Assembly: GCF_016745255.1 (NCBI RefSeq)
Contig: NZ_JADOEQ010000011.1
Span: forward strand, 99,215-163,214
Reading direction: 5' to 3'
Origin: Enterococcus sp. BWR-S5
Lineage (GTDB): Bacteria > Bacillota > Bacilli > Lactobacillales > Enterococcaceae
DNA: 64,000 nucleotides
Part shown: piece after piece, positions 35,893 through 46,214 of the stretch
Layout of the letters: each line of letters opens with the position of its first letter
How positions within the stretch are numbered: position 1 is the stretch's first letter
Position numbers and translations under genes: made by a program
Notes under the pieces: model-generated
The model's database searches: none
Told to the model about the DNA's origin: nothing
The model's input: the letters and a program-made list of their open reading frames with translations, nothing else

Positions 35893-37284
35893 TCACCTTT
35901 GACTCATTTCTTTCTCTATTTGGATACCATTGTTTTCAAACGCAATGACTAAATTAGACCGCATTGTTTGATCAGTACTGTATTTTTCCCACATCCTATA
36001 ATAGGCGTCAACCAGCTTGGGATGTTGCTCACGAGCCATGCCTTGGAGCGCCGCATGAGCAACCCAATAGGACTCTTCATCCATCCAAAGAATAAACTCA
36101 TTAAGATACGTCATACAATCCTTTGCATTGCTAATGGCCCAAACCGCTGTTTTCCTATCGTTTTCTGCCAAGGTTTTATCCATAGCAAATGCAAGCAAGT
36201 CTTTTCCTGTAAAGACACTGCATTCCTTCATAAAGAAAATCACTCTGCTTTTTTCCTGCAGTGTTTCGTCCCAAAGTAGTTTTGCCATAGTAGTATAGTA
36301 GCCGTCTTTTTCAGCCTCAGGAATTCTTCGCGCACAAGCAACGGCTGCTTCACTATTTTCTCCACTAAGCAGCAGATGAAACATTTCCATAGCAGCAGCC
36401 TCATCGAACTTCAGCAATAAATCCAATCGCAAGGTATCTAGCTCTTTATCTTCTCGTTGTTGAATAAAGGCGACTGTATGATCATCGACTGCTGAAAATC
36501 GATATAGGCTTCTCAAAATGTCATGCTTTTCTTCTTTATTCGCTGTAGCATAATCCCTCTTCAGCTTCTCTTCACTTCCTAATCTAAAATAACCATAGGA
36601 AGAAGTGCTATTCCCTTGAATAATTTCTTTGAAATAATTTTCATACCAGTCCAAGAAAGTCATGTTCGTTAAATAAGGTGGATAGTCAGAGAATAAATTC
36701 CAATCGATATAAACAATCTTACCAGCCTCAGACCCGCTGAGCATCAATAAATTGTCATAGGTACAGCCTTGTGTTCCGATATTCAGCATTCCGCCATACA
36801 AGCGTTCCATCGCTTTGTCGTATAAATCGTCATCCTCTTCCGTCTCATCCATCAGCTGCTGCCACTGCGCCCTACTCAGTTTTTTATCTATCAACGCCTC
36901 GTTCCTAATTGCCGCTGCATGTTCCTCAGTACCAATCAGCTTTTCCAATGTGGTCAAGCCATAATAAGGTCCTGCTCCGCCATTTCCAACATGAGTCAAG
37001 AAGAACACATACTCTTCCGGTAAGCTGATTTGATACTTTACCTCAAAGGCCTTTAACTCTTCCAATGATAAGACCGGTCGTAGCTGGTACTTGTGTTTAC
37101 TTGAACCAAAAACCTTTCGTTCAGCATCCACCTTGCCAGCCATTGCAACTAAATTCTGTATGTATACACCATGCGCATTCGTCAGGCGCTCATCGGTATA
37201 AGGAGACCATTCCACAGCTTCCAGGCTTTTCGATTCTTCCTTACGTGATTTTTTAAGAAATAATTTTTTTATAGTGTTTAACAT
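35893..37284 (-). CDS. SMI1/KNR4 (SUKH)-like protein with C-terminal helical repeats
   Basis: A 463-residue cytoplasmic protein. Residues about 70-220 match the SUKH pattern (LSLEELKAFEVKYQISLPEE, then YVFFLTHVGNGGAGPYYGL and a Trp/Phe-rich end). Residues about 240-460 are helical and repetitive (AVACARRIPEAEKDGYYTTM; AVWAISNAKDC; WVAHAALQGMARE), resembling HEAT-like repeats. SUKH proteins are frequent immunity proteins against polymorphic toxins, but metabolic roles also exist. The start at 37284 has GGAGGAAGCG upstream; a TTG at 37296 lies inside that site. It is followed by the DUF3267 gene and preceded at 43 bp by the gene ending at 37328. Confidence 0.85.
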   Translation of the reverse strand: MLNTIKKLFLKKSRKEESKSLEAVEWSPYTDERLTNAHGVYIQNLVAMAGKVDAERKVFGSSKHKYQLRPVLSLEELKAFEVKYQISLPEEYVFFLTHVGNGGAGPYYGLTTLEKLIGTEEHAAAIRNEALIDKKLSRAQWQQLMDETEEDDDLYDKAMERLYGGMLNIGTQGCTYDNLLMLSGSEAGKIVYIDWNLFSDYPPYLTNMTFLDWYENYFKEIIQGNSTSSYGYFRLGSEEKLKRDYATANKEEKHDILRSLYRFSAVDDHTVAFIQQREDKELDTLRLDLLLKFDEAAAMEMFHLLLSGENSEAAVACARRIPEAEKDGYYTTMAKLLWDETLQEKSRVIFFMKECSVFTGKDLLAFAMDKTLAENDRKTAVWAISNAKDCMTYLNEFILWMDEESYWVAHAALQGMAREQHPKLVDAYYRMWEKYSTDQTMRSNLVIAFENNGIQIEKEMSQR

Positions 37285-37327
37285 CGCTTCCTCCAAAATT
37301 ATGTATTTCTGTTAAAATTAATGAGGC

Positions 37328-38089
37328 TCAATGGTCAAAAAAGTCATCTGAGTAAGGAAAATCCCCTCTGTTCCATAGCCATAAAGGTGTGTGGATATCA
37401 ATTGGTTCATACTCACTTCCCTGGAACAGCTCCGCCCATCGTTCTGCTACAATTTGCTGAACCTTGCTATGACCGGCCTCTTCCTCTGTTATTAAGTCCA
37501 GCTTGACACTAGCTTGTATAACATTCGTATCTGGTGCCACAGAAATATTTTCCCGATCCTTTAATTGTACATCAGTGTATTGGGTCATAACATATAACCA
37601 ATAATTCATGATTTTATTCCCTGATAAATAAGGAAATGCTTTTTTGTGCTTGAGCATGTATGCCCTAATTTTTGACACAGTGTACTCGTTGTCTTCGAAA
37701 AAATTCCGAACATCACCGTCAAAGCGTTCATGAAACGTCTGACACAACTGTCTCCAAATGACAGGCTGTTTGTTTTTTTGCAGAGCAACCTTGTGCTTGG
37801 TCAGCTTTTCTCTCAGTTCTTCCTCCCCCATAAGAATAACTTTTTCAGGAAGAAACAACTCGGCTGTCTGCGAATCGTTTGCTGAAGCGTTAACACTTTC
37901 CCATAATTTATAAGCATTCCTTTGATAGTTCAATGCCATTGGTAATGTAAAATATAAATAGTTTTCTCTACTTCCAACCGAGTAGTTTGGATTACAGTCT
38001 TCAGGCATAATTGTACCGCCTAGCTTTCCAGCTTTGTGATAGTCAATCAACGTAATTGCTTTTGCCAAAACTTTTTCTTTATTCTTCAT
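37328..38089 (-). CDS. Uncharacterised protein, possibly HhH-glycosylase-like
   Basis: A 253-residue protein, cytoplasmic and mainly helical. A stretch around residues 150-200 (KAFPYLSGNKIMNYWLYVMT, then ISVAPDTNVIQASVKL) resembles the HhH-GPD glycosylase pattern, where a lysine and a later aspartate are catalytic; this is a weak similarity. The end reads PIDIHTPLWLWNRGDFPY. No known family can be assigned with confidence. The ATG at 38089 has a GGGGGAGG ribosome binding site. It precedes the SUKH/HEAT-like gene on the same strand and may share its transcript. Confidence 0.72.
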   Translation of the reverse strand: MKNKEKVLAKAITLIDYHKAGKLGGTIMPEDCNPNYSVGSRENYLYFTLPMALNYQRNAYKLWESVNASANDSQTAELFLPEKVILMGEEELREKLTKHKVALQKNKQPVIWRQLCQTFHERFDGDVRNFFEDNEYTVSKIRAYMLKHKKAFPYLSGNKIMNYWLYVMTQYTDVQLKDRENISVAPDTNVIQASVKLDLITEEEAGHSKVQQIVAERWAELFQGSEYEPIDIHTPLWLWNRGDFPYSDDFFDH

Positions 38090-38949
38090 ACAAGCCTCCC
38101 CCACAGTTCCTTCGATTAACGAAAAAAACTGTAAATTCTTCTTACAAAGTATAGTTTTAGTCTCTTCGTTTTTTTCACTGCTAATCCTATAGTACCATTA
38201 TCTATAGGAAAGTTCGTTACTTTTATGAGTTTAACTGCGGTTTTTTGACTATCTAAGATAAGGTACAGACATTGAACCGCCTACTAACTTGAATTGCGTA
38301 TTATCTACATTTTTTATATCTTAATTTGCTATGACAGCTTCTCCAACCAACCCAAAATATTCTTGTCTAAACACTCGCTCACTATTTCACTAGGACAAAC
38401 AGGCTCGTTGCCAAAGCAACGAGCCTGTAGTCATGGACGTAATGAAAGCTGCGTTGACACAAAGCAGTCTGCAACTTATTTTTGACTGTATTTATGTATA
38501 ATTTCAAAAAAAGAAAGAATACGCACCGTCAACAAACAAATATATTAAAAGTAGGAAGATAAAGCTTAAAACTCTTAGTTTAAAGTAAACTGCCTACGTC
38601 CAATCACACACTTATCATGAGTTCTTAAATCGAAAACCAAAGAATAGCTTTGAGCTTTTTTCACACATATCCAAAAATGATTCTTATCATTGATGCATCA
38701 CAACAAGCTCTTGTTCTCTTTGTTTCATTTACCAACACTCTTCCACCAGGTATTGGATAATCCCTCATTCATCAATACATTCCACCGTACTAACTACCAG
38801 ATTGGAAGCTCTCTAAAGGTAAATAAAAGAAGCTCAAACATACTATCACCTCACAATATATTGGGGAAAACACTTTCAATATATTCTAAATAGATTATAA
38901 TATATACAAAACAAATTGTCTTATTACAATTGTAATATTCGGAGGAGCT
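38090..38949. other. Gene-poor region (860 bp)
   Basis: The longest non-coding stretch of the window. The short open frames present lack ribosome binding sites and coding-like composition. It holds the upstream signals of the leftward gene at 38089, a 13-bp hairpin at 38399-38428, and A+T-rich DNA before the XRE-TPR gene, where a TATAAT at about 38896-38901 may be its -10 box. No tRNA or mobile element was recognised. Confidence 0.5.
38399..38428. other. Isolated 13-bp hairpin
   Basis: ACAGGCTCGTTGC (38399-38411) pairs perfectly with GCAACGAGCCTGT (38416-38428) over a CAAA loop. There is no T-tract on the plus strand and only a broken one on the minus strand, and no gene ends near it. It may be an orphan terminator of a lost gene or part of an RNA. 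Confidence 0.55.
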
Positions 38950-39894
38950 ATGAAACTAGGAGCATATATACAATTTTATAGAAAAAAAAGAGCCTTAACC
39001 CAAGCGGAGCTGGCTGAACGTATTTGTTCTCAAGCAGAAATCAGTCTGATAGAACAAGGGAAGCGGACACCCTCGTATGACATGCTGATGAAGCTTTGCA
39101 GCAGATTGAATATATCGATGGAATCCATCACTGAAAAATCAATTGATCATATTGAAGTATTAAATGAAAGCTTCCAGCAGCTCAATCTATTCCTGCTGAA
39201 TAGAGAATACGAAAAGATGGACCTTTTACTGAATGACGAAACCATCTGGCGTGCAGCATACGAGAAAACGGATAAACAAAAGCTTTTATATTATCAAGGA
39301 ATTTATACTTGTTTTCATTTGAAAGATAACACAAAGGCGCTGAATCTTCTCAAACTAGGATTAACAGAAACACTTTCTTTAAAGAATAGGGACTTGCATG
39401 AAATTCTCAATAGAAAAAAAATCTTCCAAAAAACTGAAACCTTGTTGATTGGTTCTATTGGTGCTGTGCTGCACCTTGATGGAAAGTACAAAGAAGCAGA
39501 GCTGTTTTTCGATACCGCCTGCAGCAATATTAATAATCTTGCTTTCCAAGACCAGCCATCCGAACTGGCCATCATCTACTACAGTGCCAGCAAAAACTAT
39601 AAGTATCTGAACATGCATACTCAGGCGTTAGATATCGCTATGACAGGAAAGGATTGGGTATTGACTCATCATTCCACGGCACGGTTGCCGGAAATGCTGT
39701 ATGAAATCGCTGAGAATTATCGTATTTTAGAAGAACCGGAAAGAGCAGAATGCTATTATATCTCCTCACTATCCGCTGCGTTGGCGATTGAAGACAAAAT
39801 AATTTTTGATTTGATGTGCAAGGAATATCAGAATTTCACATCTATGAAAAAGCTGCAAAGCTTTTTGAAGGTAGTTAAATGCGTAAGTTGCTAG
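38950..39894 (+). CDS. XRE-family regulator with TPR domain (RRNPP / Rgg-PlcR type)
   Basis: A 314-residue regulator. An XRE helix-turn-helix lies at residues 4-60 (LGAYIQFYRKKRALTQAELA, then EQGKRTPSYDMLMKLCSRL). The rest is all-helical with TPR-like repeats (LLYYQGIYTCFHLKDNTKAL; LHLDGKYKEAELFFDTAC; AENYRILEEPERAECYYIS). This is the layout of peptide-sensing quorum regulators such as PlcR, PrgX and Rgg. No convincing signal-peptide gene was found on either side, so it may respond to a peptide encoded elsewhere. Start: GGAGGAGCT then ATG. A hairpin at 39921-39961 follows. Confidence 0.88.
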   Translation: MKLGAYIQFYRKKRALTQAELAERICSQAEISLIEQGKRTPSYDMLMKLCSRLNISMESITEKSIDHIEVLNESFQQLNLFLLNREYEKMDLLLNDETIWRAAYEKTDKQKLLYYQGIYTCFHLKDNTKALNLLKLGLTETLSLKNRDLHEILNRKKIFQKTETLLIGSIGAVLHLDGKYKEAELFFDTACSNINNLAFQDQPSELAIIYYSASKNYKYLNMHTQALDIAMTGKDWVLTHHSTARLPEMLYEIAENYRILEEPERAECYYISSLSAALAIEDKIIFDLMCKEYQNFTSMKKLQSFLKVVKCVSC

Positions 39895-39920
39895 TTGCAG
39901 TAGGCTATCAATTTTGAGAA

Positions 39921-39961
39921 GAAGCAGGTGTACACCATTCCTTTGTGCATACACCTGCTTC
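39921..39961. terminator. Hairpin terminator after the XRE-TPR gene
   Basis: GAAGCAGGTGTA (39921-39932) pairs perfectly with TACACCTGCTTC (39950-39961). The T-tract is poor (AGCGTTCTTC), so efficiency is uncertain. It separates two convergent genes. Confidence 0.6.
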
Positions 39962-40046
39962 AGCGTTCTTCTATACAAAGATTTTCTAAGCCTCAATTGC
40001 TCGCATCTTGAAAATAATTCACCACTTGCTTTCAACGATGCCACCA

Positions 40047-40787
40047 TCAATCATAGGTCGTTCGATCACTTGCTAATCTGCATGTACTGCACTGATAATC
40101 GACAACACTTTTTTCAGCTTGCCAATCATTCCCACACACAGGGCATTGTTTTGTTGTGCGGTAATAGCTAAATAAATAATAATAGAAGGGCTTACCTACA
40201 GCCTGTTCAAAAGCATCTGCAATTTCTCTGCCTTCTATTGACAGTTGGGAATCCGGCTTATGTAACTGGCGGTAAGTGTAGCGGTCATGCAAGCTATGTA
40301 GAAATAGGCGATCCATCGCTTCATAAGCACTTTTCCATCCTAATACCGTATAGTATTCTTGTTCGCCATTGATATAGGGGAGTTGATAGAGCGGTACCCT
40401 ACCGTTACAAGTGCCGCATACTACAGGAGTGATTTCAACAGAAAAATCAGTTTTTAATAGATACCAACTAGATTTTTTGCACTGACAAGCCGACTCGAAG
40501 TCTGTACTGACACCAATTTTCTGCCACTCTATTTGAAAATCCTTTTCCAGCTCATTTCTCTCTTTTCTACTGTAGATATTTTCATATTTTGCCTCTTGTA
40601 TCTCTGAACCCGAAGCAGTAACAACAGCCTTTACTACCTTCTCCGTTCTATATACTTGATAGTTTACAGCAATTAATCCATTCTTGTACAGCATGGCTAG
40701 ATAGGGAATAATACGGTTCTCGTCCTCCTCTGACACACAAATTGATTGTCTCAATGTAAAGCTTATTTCATAGATATCATAAGCCAT
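40047..40787 (-). CDS. DUF2310 zinc-ribbon protein
   Basis: A 246-residue cytoplasmic protein. The C-terminal CPVCGND and CSTCRLA pair forms a zinc ribbon (near residues 222-241), and CQCKK plus CGTCNGRVPLYQLPY in the middle add further cysteines. This matches the DUF2310 family, described as zinc-ribbon-containing and possibly nucleic-acid binding; no function is proven. The start at 40787 has a GGAGGTTCAGCT ribosome binding site. The upstream gene at 40956-41474 is on the same strand. Confidence 0.85.
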   Translation of the reverse strand: MAYDIYEISFTLRQSICVSEEDENRIIPYLAMLYKNGLIAVNYQVYRTEKVVKAVVTASGSEIQEAKYENIYSRKERNELEKDFQIEWQKIGVSTDFESACQCKKSSWYLLKTDFSVEITPVVCGTCNGRVPLYQLPYINGEQEYYTVLGWKSAYEAMDRLFLHSLHDRYTYRQLHKPDSQLSIEGREIADAFEQAVGKPFYYYLFSYYRTTKQCPVCGNDWQAEKSVVDYQCSTCRLASDRTTYD

Positions 40788-40955
40788 AGCTGAACCTCCA
40801 ACTTTCATTATTATTCGTTAGATAAAGAGATATATCTAATTCTAAATATTGTTTTTTATGCTGAACCAGTGCCCACAGAGTACTGGTTTCTTTATCAGCA
40901 AACAACGCCTGGTTTTCATCCAGTCGTGTGTCTATTCCACCTCTGCAAAGGAATA

Positions 40956-41474
40956 CTATCGAATATTTCGATTGTAAAAATTTTCAAAATGCTTTCTGCA
41001 CTCCCCTATTTGCTGGATTTCACTCTGATAGGTCTTCTTTATCTCCTGTTCTTGGCCATCTCTTCTCAAGTTCTGTGCCAGACCGGAAACTGCTTCATAC
41101 GCATTAAGAAGACCAAAAAAACAGCTGCATTCGATTCTCCCTTCACAGCAGTCCGATAGCTGTCCAGCCTTAAGTAAAAAATCCGCCCAGTTAATTTCGC
41201 CCGCTTGGTAATCAAGGTACAGAACAGCAATCTCCAAATCTGTTTCATAGGGAACCTCACCAACCGGACCTTCACGATAAATACATGAATGAAGGATTGC
41301 TTCCACAGCTCTTCCGTCCTGAGCATAGCTTATATCCAGCAACCATTGTGGCGGTTCCTCAAGTTGTTCGATCAGTTGATAACACCACGGTAGATAATGC
41401 TCTCTGCTGATATTTTCTGTTTTCAATAGTACTCTGATAACAACCAACTCTGCTTTGCTGTATGCCAGTTTCAT
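40956..41474 (-). CDS. Hypothetical protein
   Basis: A 172-residue soluble protein I do not recognise. It is acidic and helical (KAELVVIRVLLKTENISREH; LPWCYQLIEQLEEPPQWLL) with a Cys-rich central patch (DCCEGRIECSCFF). It has an AAAGGAGTG ribosome binding site, which supports that it is real. It lies upstream of the DUF2310 gene on the same strand, separated by 168 bp. Nothing links it to a pathway. Confidence 0.7.
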   Translation of the reverse strand: MKLAYSKAELVVIRVLLKTENISREHYLPWCYQLIEQLEEPPQWLLDISYAQDGRAVEAILHSCIYREGPVGEVPYETDLEIAVLYLDYQAGEINWADFLLKAGQLSDCCEGRIECSCFFGLLNAYEAVSGLAQNLRRDGQEQEIKKTYQSEIQQIGECRKHFENFYNRNIR

Positions 41475-41559
41475 CCCAACACTCCTTTATCACTATCTGC
41501 CTATGATTCTTTCCTTTATCATAGCATTAGTTGCAGGCAATAAACGAGATTATTTATAA

Positions 41560-41600
41560 AATGAAAAACAGACCTCTTATCGAAAGGTCTGTTTTTCATT
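41560..41600 (-). terminator. Rho-independent terminator of the PTS/GH1 operon
   Basis: A 15-bp stem ATGAAAAACAGACCT (41561-41575) / AGGTCTGTTTTTCAT (41585-41599). On the minus strand it lies just after the YczE/YitT-like gene stop and ends in T5. Confidence 0.9.
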
Positions 41601-41603
41601 TCT

Positions 41604-42214
41604 CTATTCTTTCACAGTCTCCATCAATGGCGCAATCGCTCTGCTGCAATACTGGCTGGATAGCTTCAATAAAGGTCCAATCAATACCACACCAAAAATC
41701 GGTCCCAACATAAACTTGCCGCCAAGAAGCATCCCCATCACAAAGCATAGCGTGTCCAATCCCATACGAACTTTTGCTAAATCGAGCTGCCATGTGTCGC
41801 TCAAAGCAAAGCTTAAAGCGATGTAGCCCTCTTTGCCGGTATTAGTTGCCGCAGCAATCCCTGAGCCAATCCCAATCAAAGCAATTCCGCTAATTACAAC
41901 GCCTATTTTCATCAAATAGGGCGCATCAATGACAACTTGTCGAATCATGATATCTGTAAAAATACTGGTTGCGATGGGATTCAATAAAGTAGCGAGTCCC
42001 AATTCTTTTTTATTAATAAAGAACACCGCCGTCAAGCAAATGAAGGTTACCAGCAACGATGCCTGACCGACAGTGATGGGCAAACGTCCTGCCAGCCCTT
42101 CCCATAAAACACCTAGCGCATCTGCCCCCAGTTCGGTCACTACACACAAGCCAACACCAACGCCGACAATTGAAGAGCCGATAATCGAAAGCAGATAGCG
42201 AAGAAGCATTTTCA

Positions 42215-42215
<1 letters not shown>
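41604..42215 (-). CDS. YczE/YitT-like integral membrane protein
   Basis: A 203-residue membrane protein with five to six predicted segments. The N-terminal LLRYLLSIIGSSIVGVGVGL with GADALGVLWEGLA, and the internal GSGIAAATNTGKEGY, are the marks of the YczE/YyaS/YitT family of membrane proteins with unknown function, perhaps transporters. Its start overlaps the GH1 stop (TAATG), so it is the last gene of the PTS/GH1 operon. A role in handling the aglycone or sugar product is only a guess. Confidence 0.88.
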
Positions 42216-43657
<1,442 letters not shown>

Positions 43658-43727
43658 TCATCTTTTTTATTAAAAACTGAAGGATGAGTCAATAACGGAC
43701 TGCTTCAGATTTCTCACAAGTCATTAG

Positions 43728-44534
43728 CTATTGTTCTACTTGATCGGCAAATGTGGTGTCGCCAATCGCCTCAATCGTGTACTTACCATCTTTGTAGGTC
43801 AGTGTTGTTACACTGCAATTGCTGATTTTTTCGCCATTGTATTCACCCGGTGCAATGACCTCCATGATAATTGGGATAATTCCTCCGGATGAAACAATCA
43901 GTATGTTGCCGCCGCCATTTTTTTCCGCTTGGGTAATCATTTCATCCATCACGGTTGCCGCACGAGCTTTGATTTCTTCATACGTCTCCGCTTCCTGCTC
44001 AGGATCAACCTTCGCGATATGGTCTGCCAATTCCTCTTCACCCAGCTGTTCTTTCAGAAATGCCCACAGCTCGTCACTATCAGTTGGGTAATCAAGCTCT
44101 AAATCCTCTGCCACAGCAATGTTCATCGCATCATTGGACTGTCCTTCAAAGCTGCCGAAATTCTTTTCTCTAAAACCGACAAGCTCCGTCAGTTCAGGCG
44201 CCTTTCCGCTATTTTCAGCCAAAATCAGCTTAGCTGTATTCCGTTGACGAGCTAAGTCACTGGAAAACGCAGAGGTAAATGTCACGTCCTTCATCCCTTC
44301 CCCCACTGCTTTCGCCTGTTTCTCACCAATTTCAGTCAACGGGCTGTCACTATACCCCTGCACCTGATTCATTGTATTGAACCAAGTCTTGCCGTGACGA
44401 ACCAGATAGACAGTCATTGCATCAGTCGTATTTTCATCCGCGGTTGCCGCCGTCTCCTTTTCTGCTGACGAAGAGCCGCAAGCGGTCAATAGGAACGCAA
44501 GCCCCATCAATAGAGCCAATTGAAATTTTTTCAT
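43728..44534 (-). CDS. Histidine-phosphatase-family lipoprotein lacking the second catalytic His
   Basis: A 268-residue exported protein. A lipoprotein signal ends in LTAC (Cys19). The phosphoglycerate-mutase-like domain starts with VYLVRHGKT (phospho-acceptor His47) and continues with DSPLTEIG, AFSSDLARQRNTA and REKNFGSFEG. The second active-site His, normally in a VSHG motif, is replaced: IVSSGG near residue 220. Activity may be altered or lost. It lies between the PTS EIIA gene and the GH1 gene, an unusual place for an extracellular phosphatase. It could act on an extracellular substrate before uptake, or bind a phosphorylated ligand; both are guesses. Confidence 0.9.
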   Translation of the reverse strand: MKKFQLALLMGLAFLLTACGSSSAEKETAATADENTTDAMTVYLVRHGKTWFNTMNQVQGYSDSPLTEIGEKQAKAVGEGMKDVTFTSAFSSDLARQRNTAKLILAENSGKAPELTELVGFREKNFGSFEGQSNDAMNIAVAEDLELDYPTDSDELWAFLKEQLGEEELADHIAKVDPEQEAETYEEIKARAATVMDEMITQAEKNGGGNILIVSSGGIIPIIMEVIAPGEYNGEKISNCSVTTLTYKDGKYTIEAIGDTTFADQVEQ

Positions 44535-44558
44535 TGCTTTACTCCTTCACTCTTTTCT

Positions 44559-44900
44559 TTAGTGCTTCAAAGCCAGCTCAAACAAATCAATCAAATCTCC
44601 TGTCATACTGACCTCACTTGATATCGTCATGAGATGATCCTGTGCATGAGTGAATAATAAACACGGCGCATAGCTCTTTCCGGCTGCTTCATTCTGGATA
44701 ATCGACGTTTGCGATTTATGCGCCAATACAATGTTGTCCTTCGCTTCCTTCAAACAGACTCTTGCGGCGTCAAAATTCTTCTCCTTCGCACACTTGATTG
44801 CTTCCTGCGCTTTTGTTCTGCCATTCCCAGCATGTAAAATAATCTGCATGGCTACAGGAATCAACTCATTTTCCTCTTCCTCTACTAACTCATTTTTCAT
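44559..44900 (-). CDS. PTS lactose/cellobiose-family EIIA
   Basis: A 113-residue cytoplasmic phosphocarrier of the Lac family. Recognised from AMQIILHAGNGRTKAQEAI and the active-site region CLLFTHAQDHLMTISSE. It takes phosphate from HPr and passes it to EIIB. The start at 44900 has GAGGTG upstream; a longer frame reaches into the EIIC gene. It is the third gene of the operon EIIB-EIIC-EIIA-lipoprotein-GH1-membrane protein. Confidence 0.95.
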   Translation of the reverse strand: MKNELVEEEENELIPVAMQIILHAGNGRTKAQEAIKCAKEKNFDAARVCLKEAKDNIVLAHKSQTSIIQNEAAGKSYAPCLLFTHAQDHLMTISSEVSMTGDLIDLFELALKH

Positions 44901-44922
44901 TCTGCTTTTCACCTCGTCTTTT

Positions 44923-46194
44923 TTAAGAAACTGCCTCTGCACCCATCATCGTTTCCTGTTGTTGTTCCTCTGCCTTAACCTCTTCTGCCAGCAATTCCTT
45001 TTCATAAACCTTGAAGAATGGATACCAAATCCCCAGATAGATGGCAAATAGGACAACATACCAAATGATTGCTCGGAAATCCTTCGTCAGTATCACGCTG
45101 GAAATCGGTGCCGGAATCTGTGCCAGCTGCATCAGCTCTGCCGGAATATTCAATAAGCCGCCTCGCATGGCAAACCAGATAACACAGCTGCCTACGATTG
45201 AATTAATCCACATTGGCATCATCAGCAAAGGATTCATGACAACAGGTGTACTGAATACAACCGGCTCATTGATGTTGAAGATGGAAGGTCCTATACAAAT
45301 CCGGCCCAAAGTTTTCAGCTTCTTTGATTTTGAGAAACACATCAGCAGATTCAAGCCTAGTGTTGCACCAGTCCCACCCATCATAATCAAACCGATACTA
45401 TAGACCGTTTCATTCGTTACAATATTTGTTGGATTAGCTCCCTGCTGTAAAGCCAGTGTATTTGCTGCGATCCCCGCAATAAAAATTGGGTTTTGAATTG
45501 CTGACCACAGCCAAGTAGAAATTCCCATAGAGTAGAAAAATGCTGGAATCAATACCAATAAAATTAAGCCAGGCAATGACTGTCCAAAATTTTGGATGGG
45601 TTCAAACAGCCCAATAATGACTTGGAAAATATCAATCTTCAAACCAAATATCAACGTAGACCATAGTGCTAGGCTGAGGAAAATTGGAATGATGTTATTA
45701 ATCCATTCCACTACAAAATCCGGTAATTCGCTGTTTTGCAACAATTTCAGCTTGCTGAAATAATGGAAGATCACACTGACAACGGCACCTGTAATCACAC
45801 CAATCAGAATTCCTGTAGGACCAACACGCCCCATATCGTAGACACCCTCCTCTGCTCCCACAGGATGCAGAAACATCATCAGAGAACAAACCGATACAAT
45901 CCCTGCTGTAATGGAATAATTCGGATGTTTGAATTTCTCCATATATTGATTCGCCACCATAAAGGCTGCAATCAGACCAATCATCCCAAAGGAATAGTTG
46001 GAAATATTACTCAAATCCGGCAATGATGGTAAATAAGAGCGGAAGACATTATAAAAGAAGACAATTGACCCCGTCATGATAAACGGAATCAGCTTTTGCA
46101 TCGCACTTGATAGACCTGCTACTGCAGGTTTTTGTGTTAAAACCTTGGCTTTTGGCGCAAAGGAGTTCGCCAGCCAATCCATGAATTTTTTCAT
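44923..46194 (-). CDS. PTS cellobiose-family EIIC
   Basis: A 423-residue permease of the Lac family (CelB-like), with about ten membrane segments. The N-terminal MDWLANSFAPKAKVLTQKPA, the central TWLWSAIQNPIF and the conserved SIFNINEPVVFSTPVVMNP segment are typical. The C-terminus ends with YPFFKVYEKELLAEE and an acidic tail. It imports a beta-glucoside, probably cellobiose-like, with EIIB and EIIA from the same operon. It lies 20 bp after the EIIB gene. Confidence 0.95.
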   Translation of the reverse strand: MKKFMDWLANSFAPKAKVLTQKPAVAGLSSAMQKLIPFIMTGSIVFFYNVFRSYLPSLPDLSNISNYSFGMIGLIAAFMVANQYMEKFKHPNYSITAGIVSVCSLMMFLHPVGAEEGVYDMGRVGPTGILIGVITGAVVSVIFHYFSKLKLLQNSELPDFVVEWINNIIPIFLSLALWSTLIFGLKIDIFQVIIGLFEPIQNFGQSLPGLILLVLIPAFFYSMGISTWLWSAIQNPIFIAGIAANTLALQQGANPTNIVTNETVYSIGLIMMGGTGATLGLNLLMCFSKSKKLKTLGRICIGPSIFNINEPVVFSTPVVMNPLLMMPMWINSIVGSCVIWFAMRGGLLNIPAELMQLAQIPAPISSVILTKDFRAIIWYVVLFAIYLGIWYPFFKVYEKELLAEEVKAEEQQQETMMGAEAVS

Positions 46195-46214
46195 TATTGT
46201 TACCCCTTTCGTTG

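Noticed and set aside
38294..38485. Open frame of 63 codons in the gene-poor region
   Set aside because: No ribosome binding site, runs through the 13-bp hairpin, and composition is not protein-like.
38617..38672. Short minus-strand frame beginning MCEKSSKLFFGF as a possible signal peptide for the XRE-TPR regulator
   Set aside because: No ribosome binding site and no hydrophobic export signal; a chance frame is more likely.
38690..38893. Open frame of 67 codons just before the XRE-TPR gene as a peptide-signal precursor
   Set aside because: No start signals, no clear leader structure, and it runs into the promoter region.
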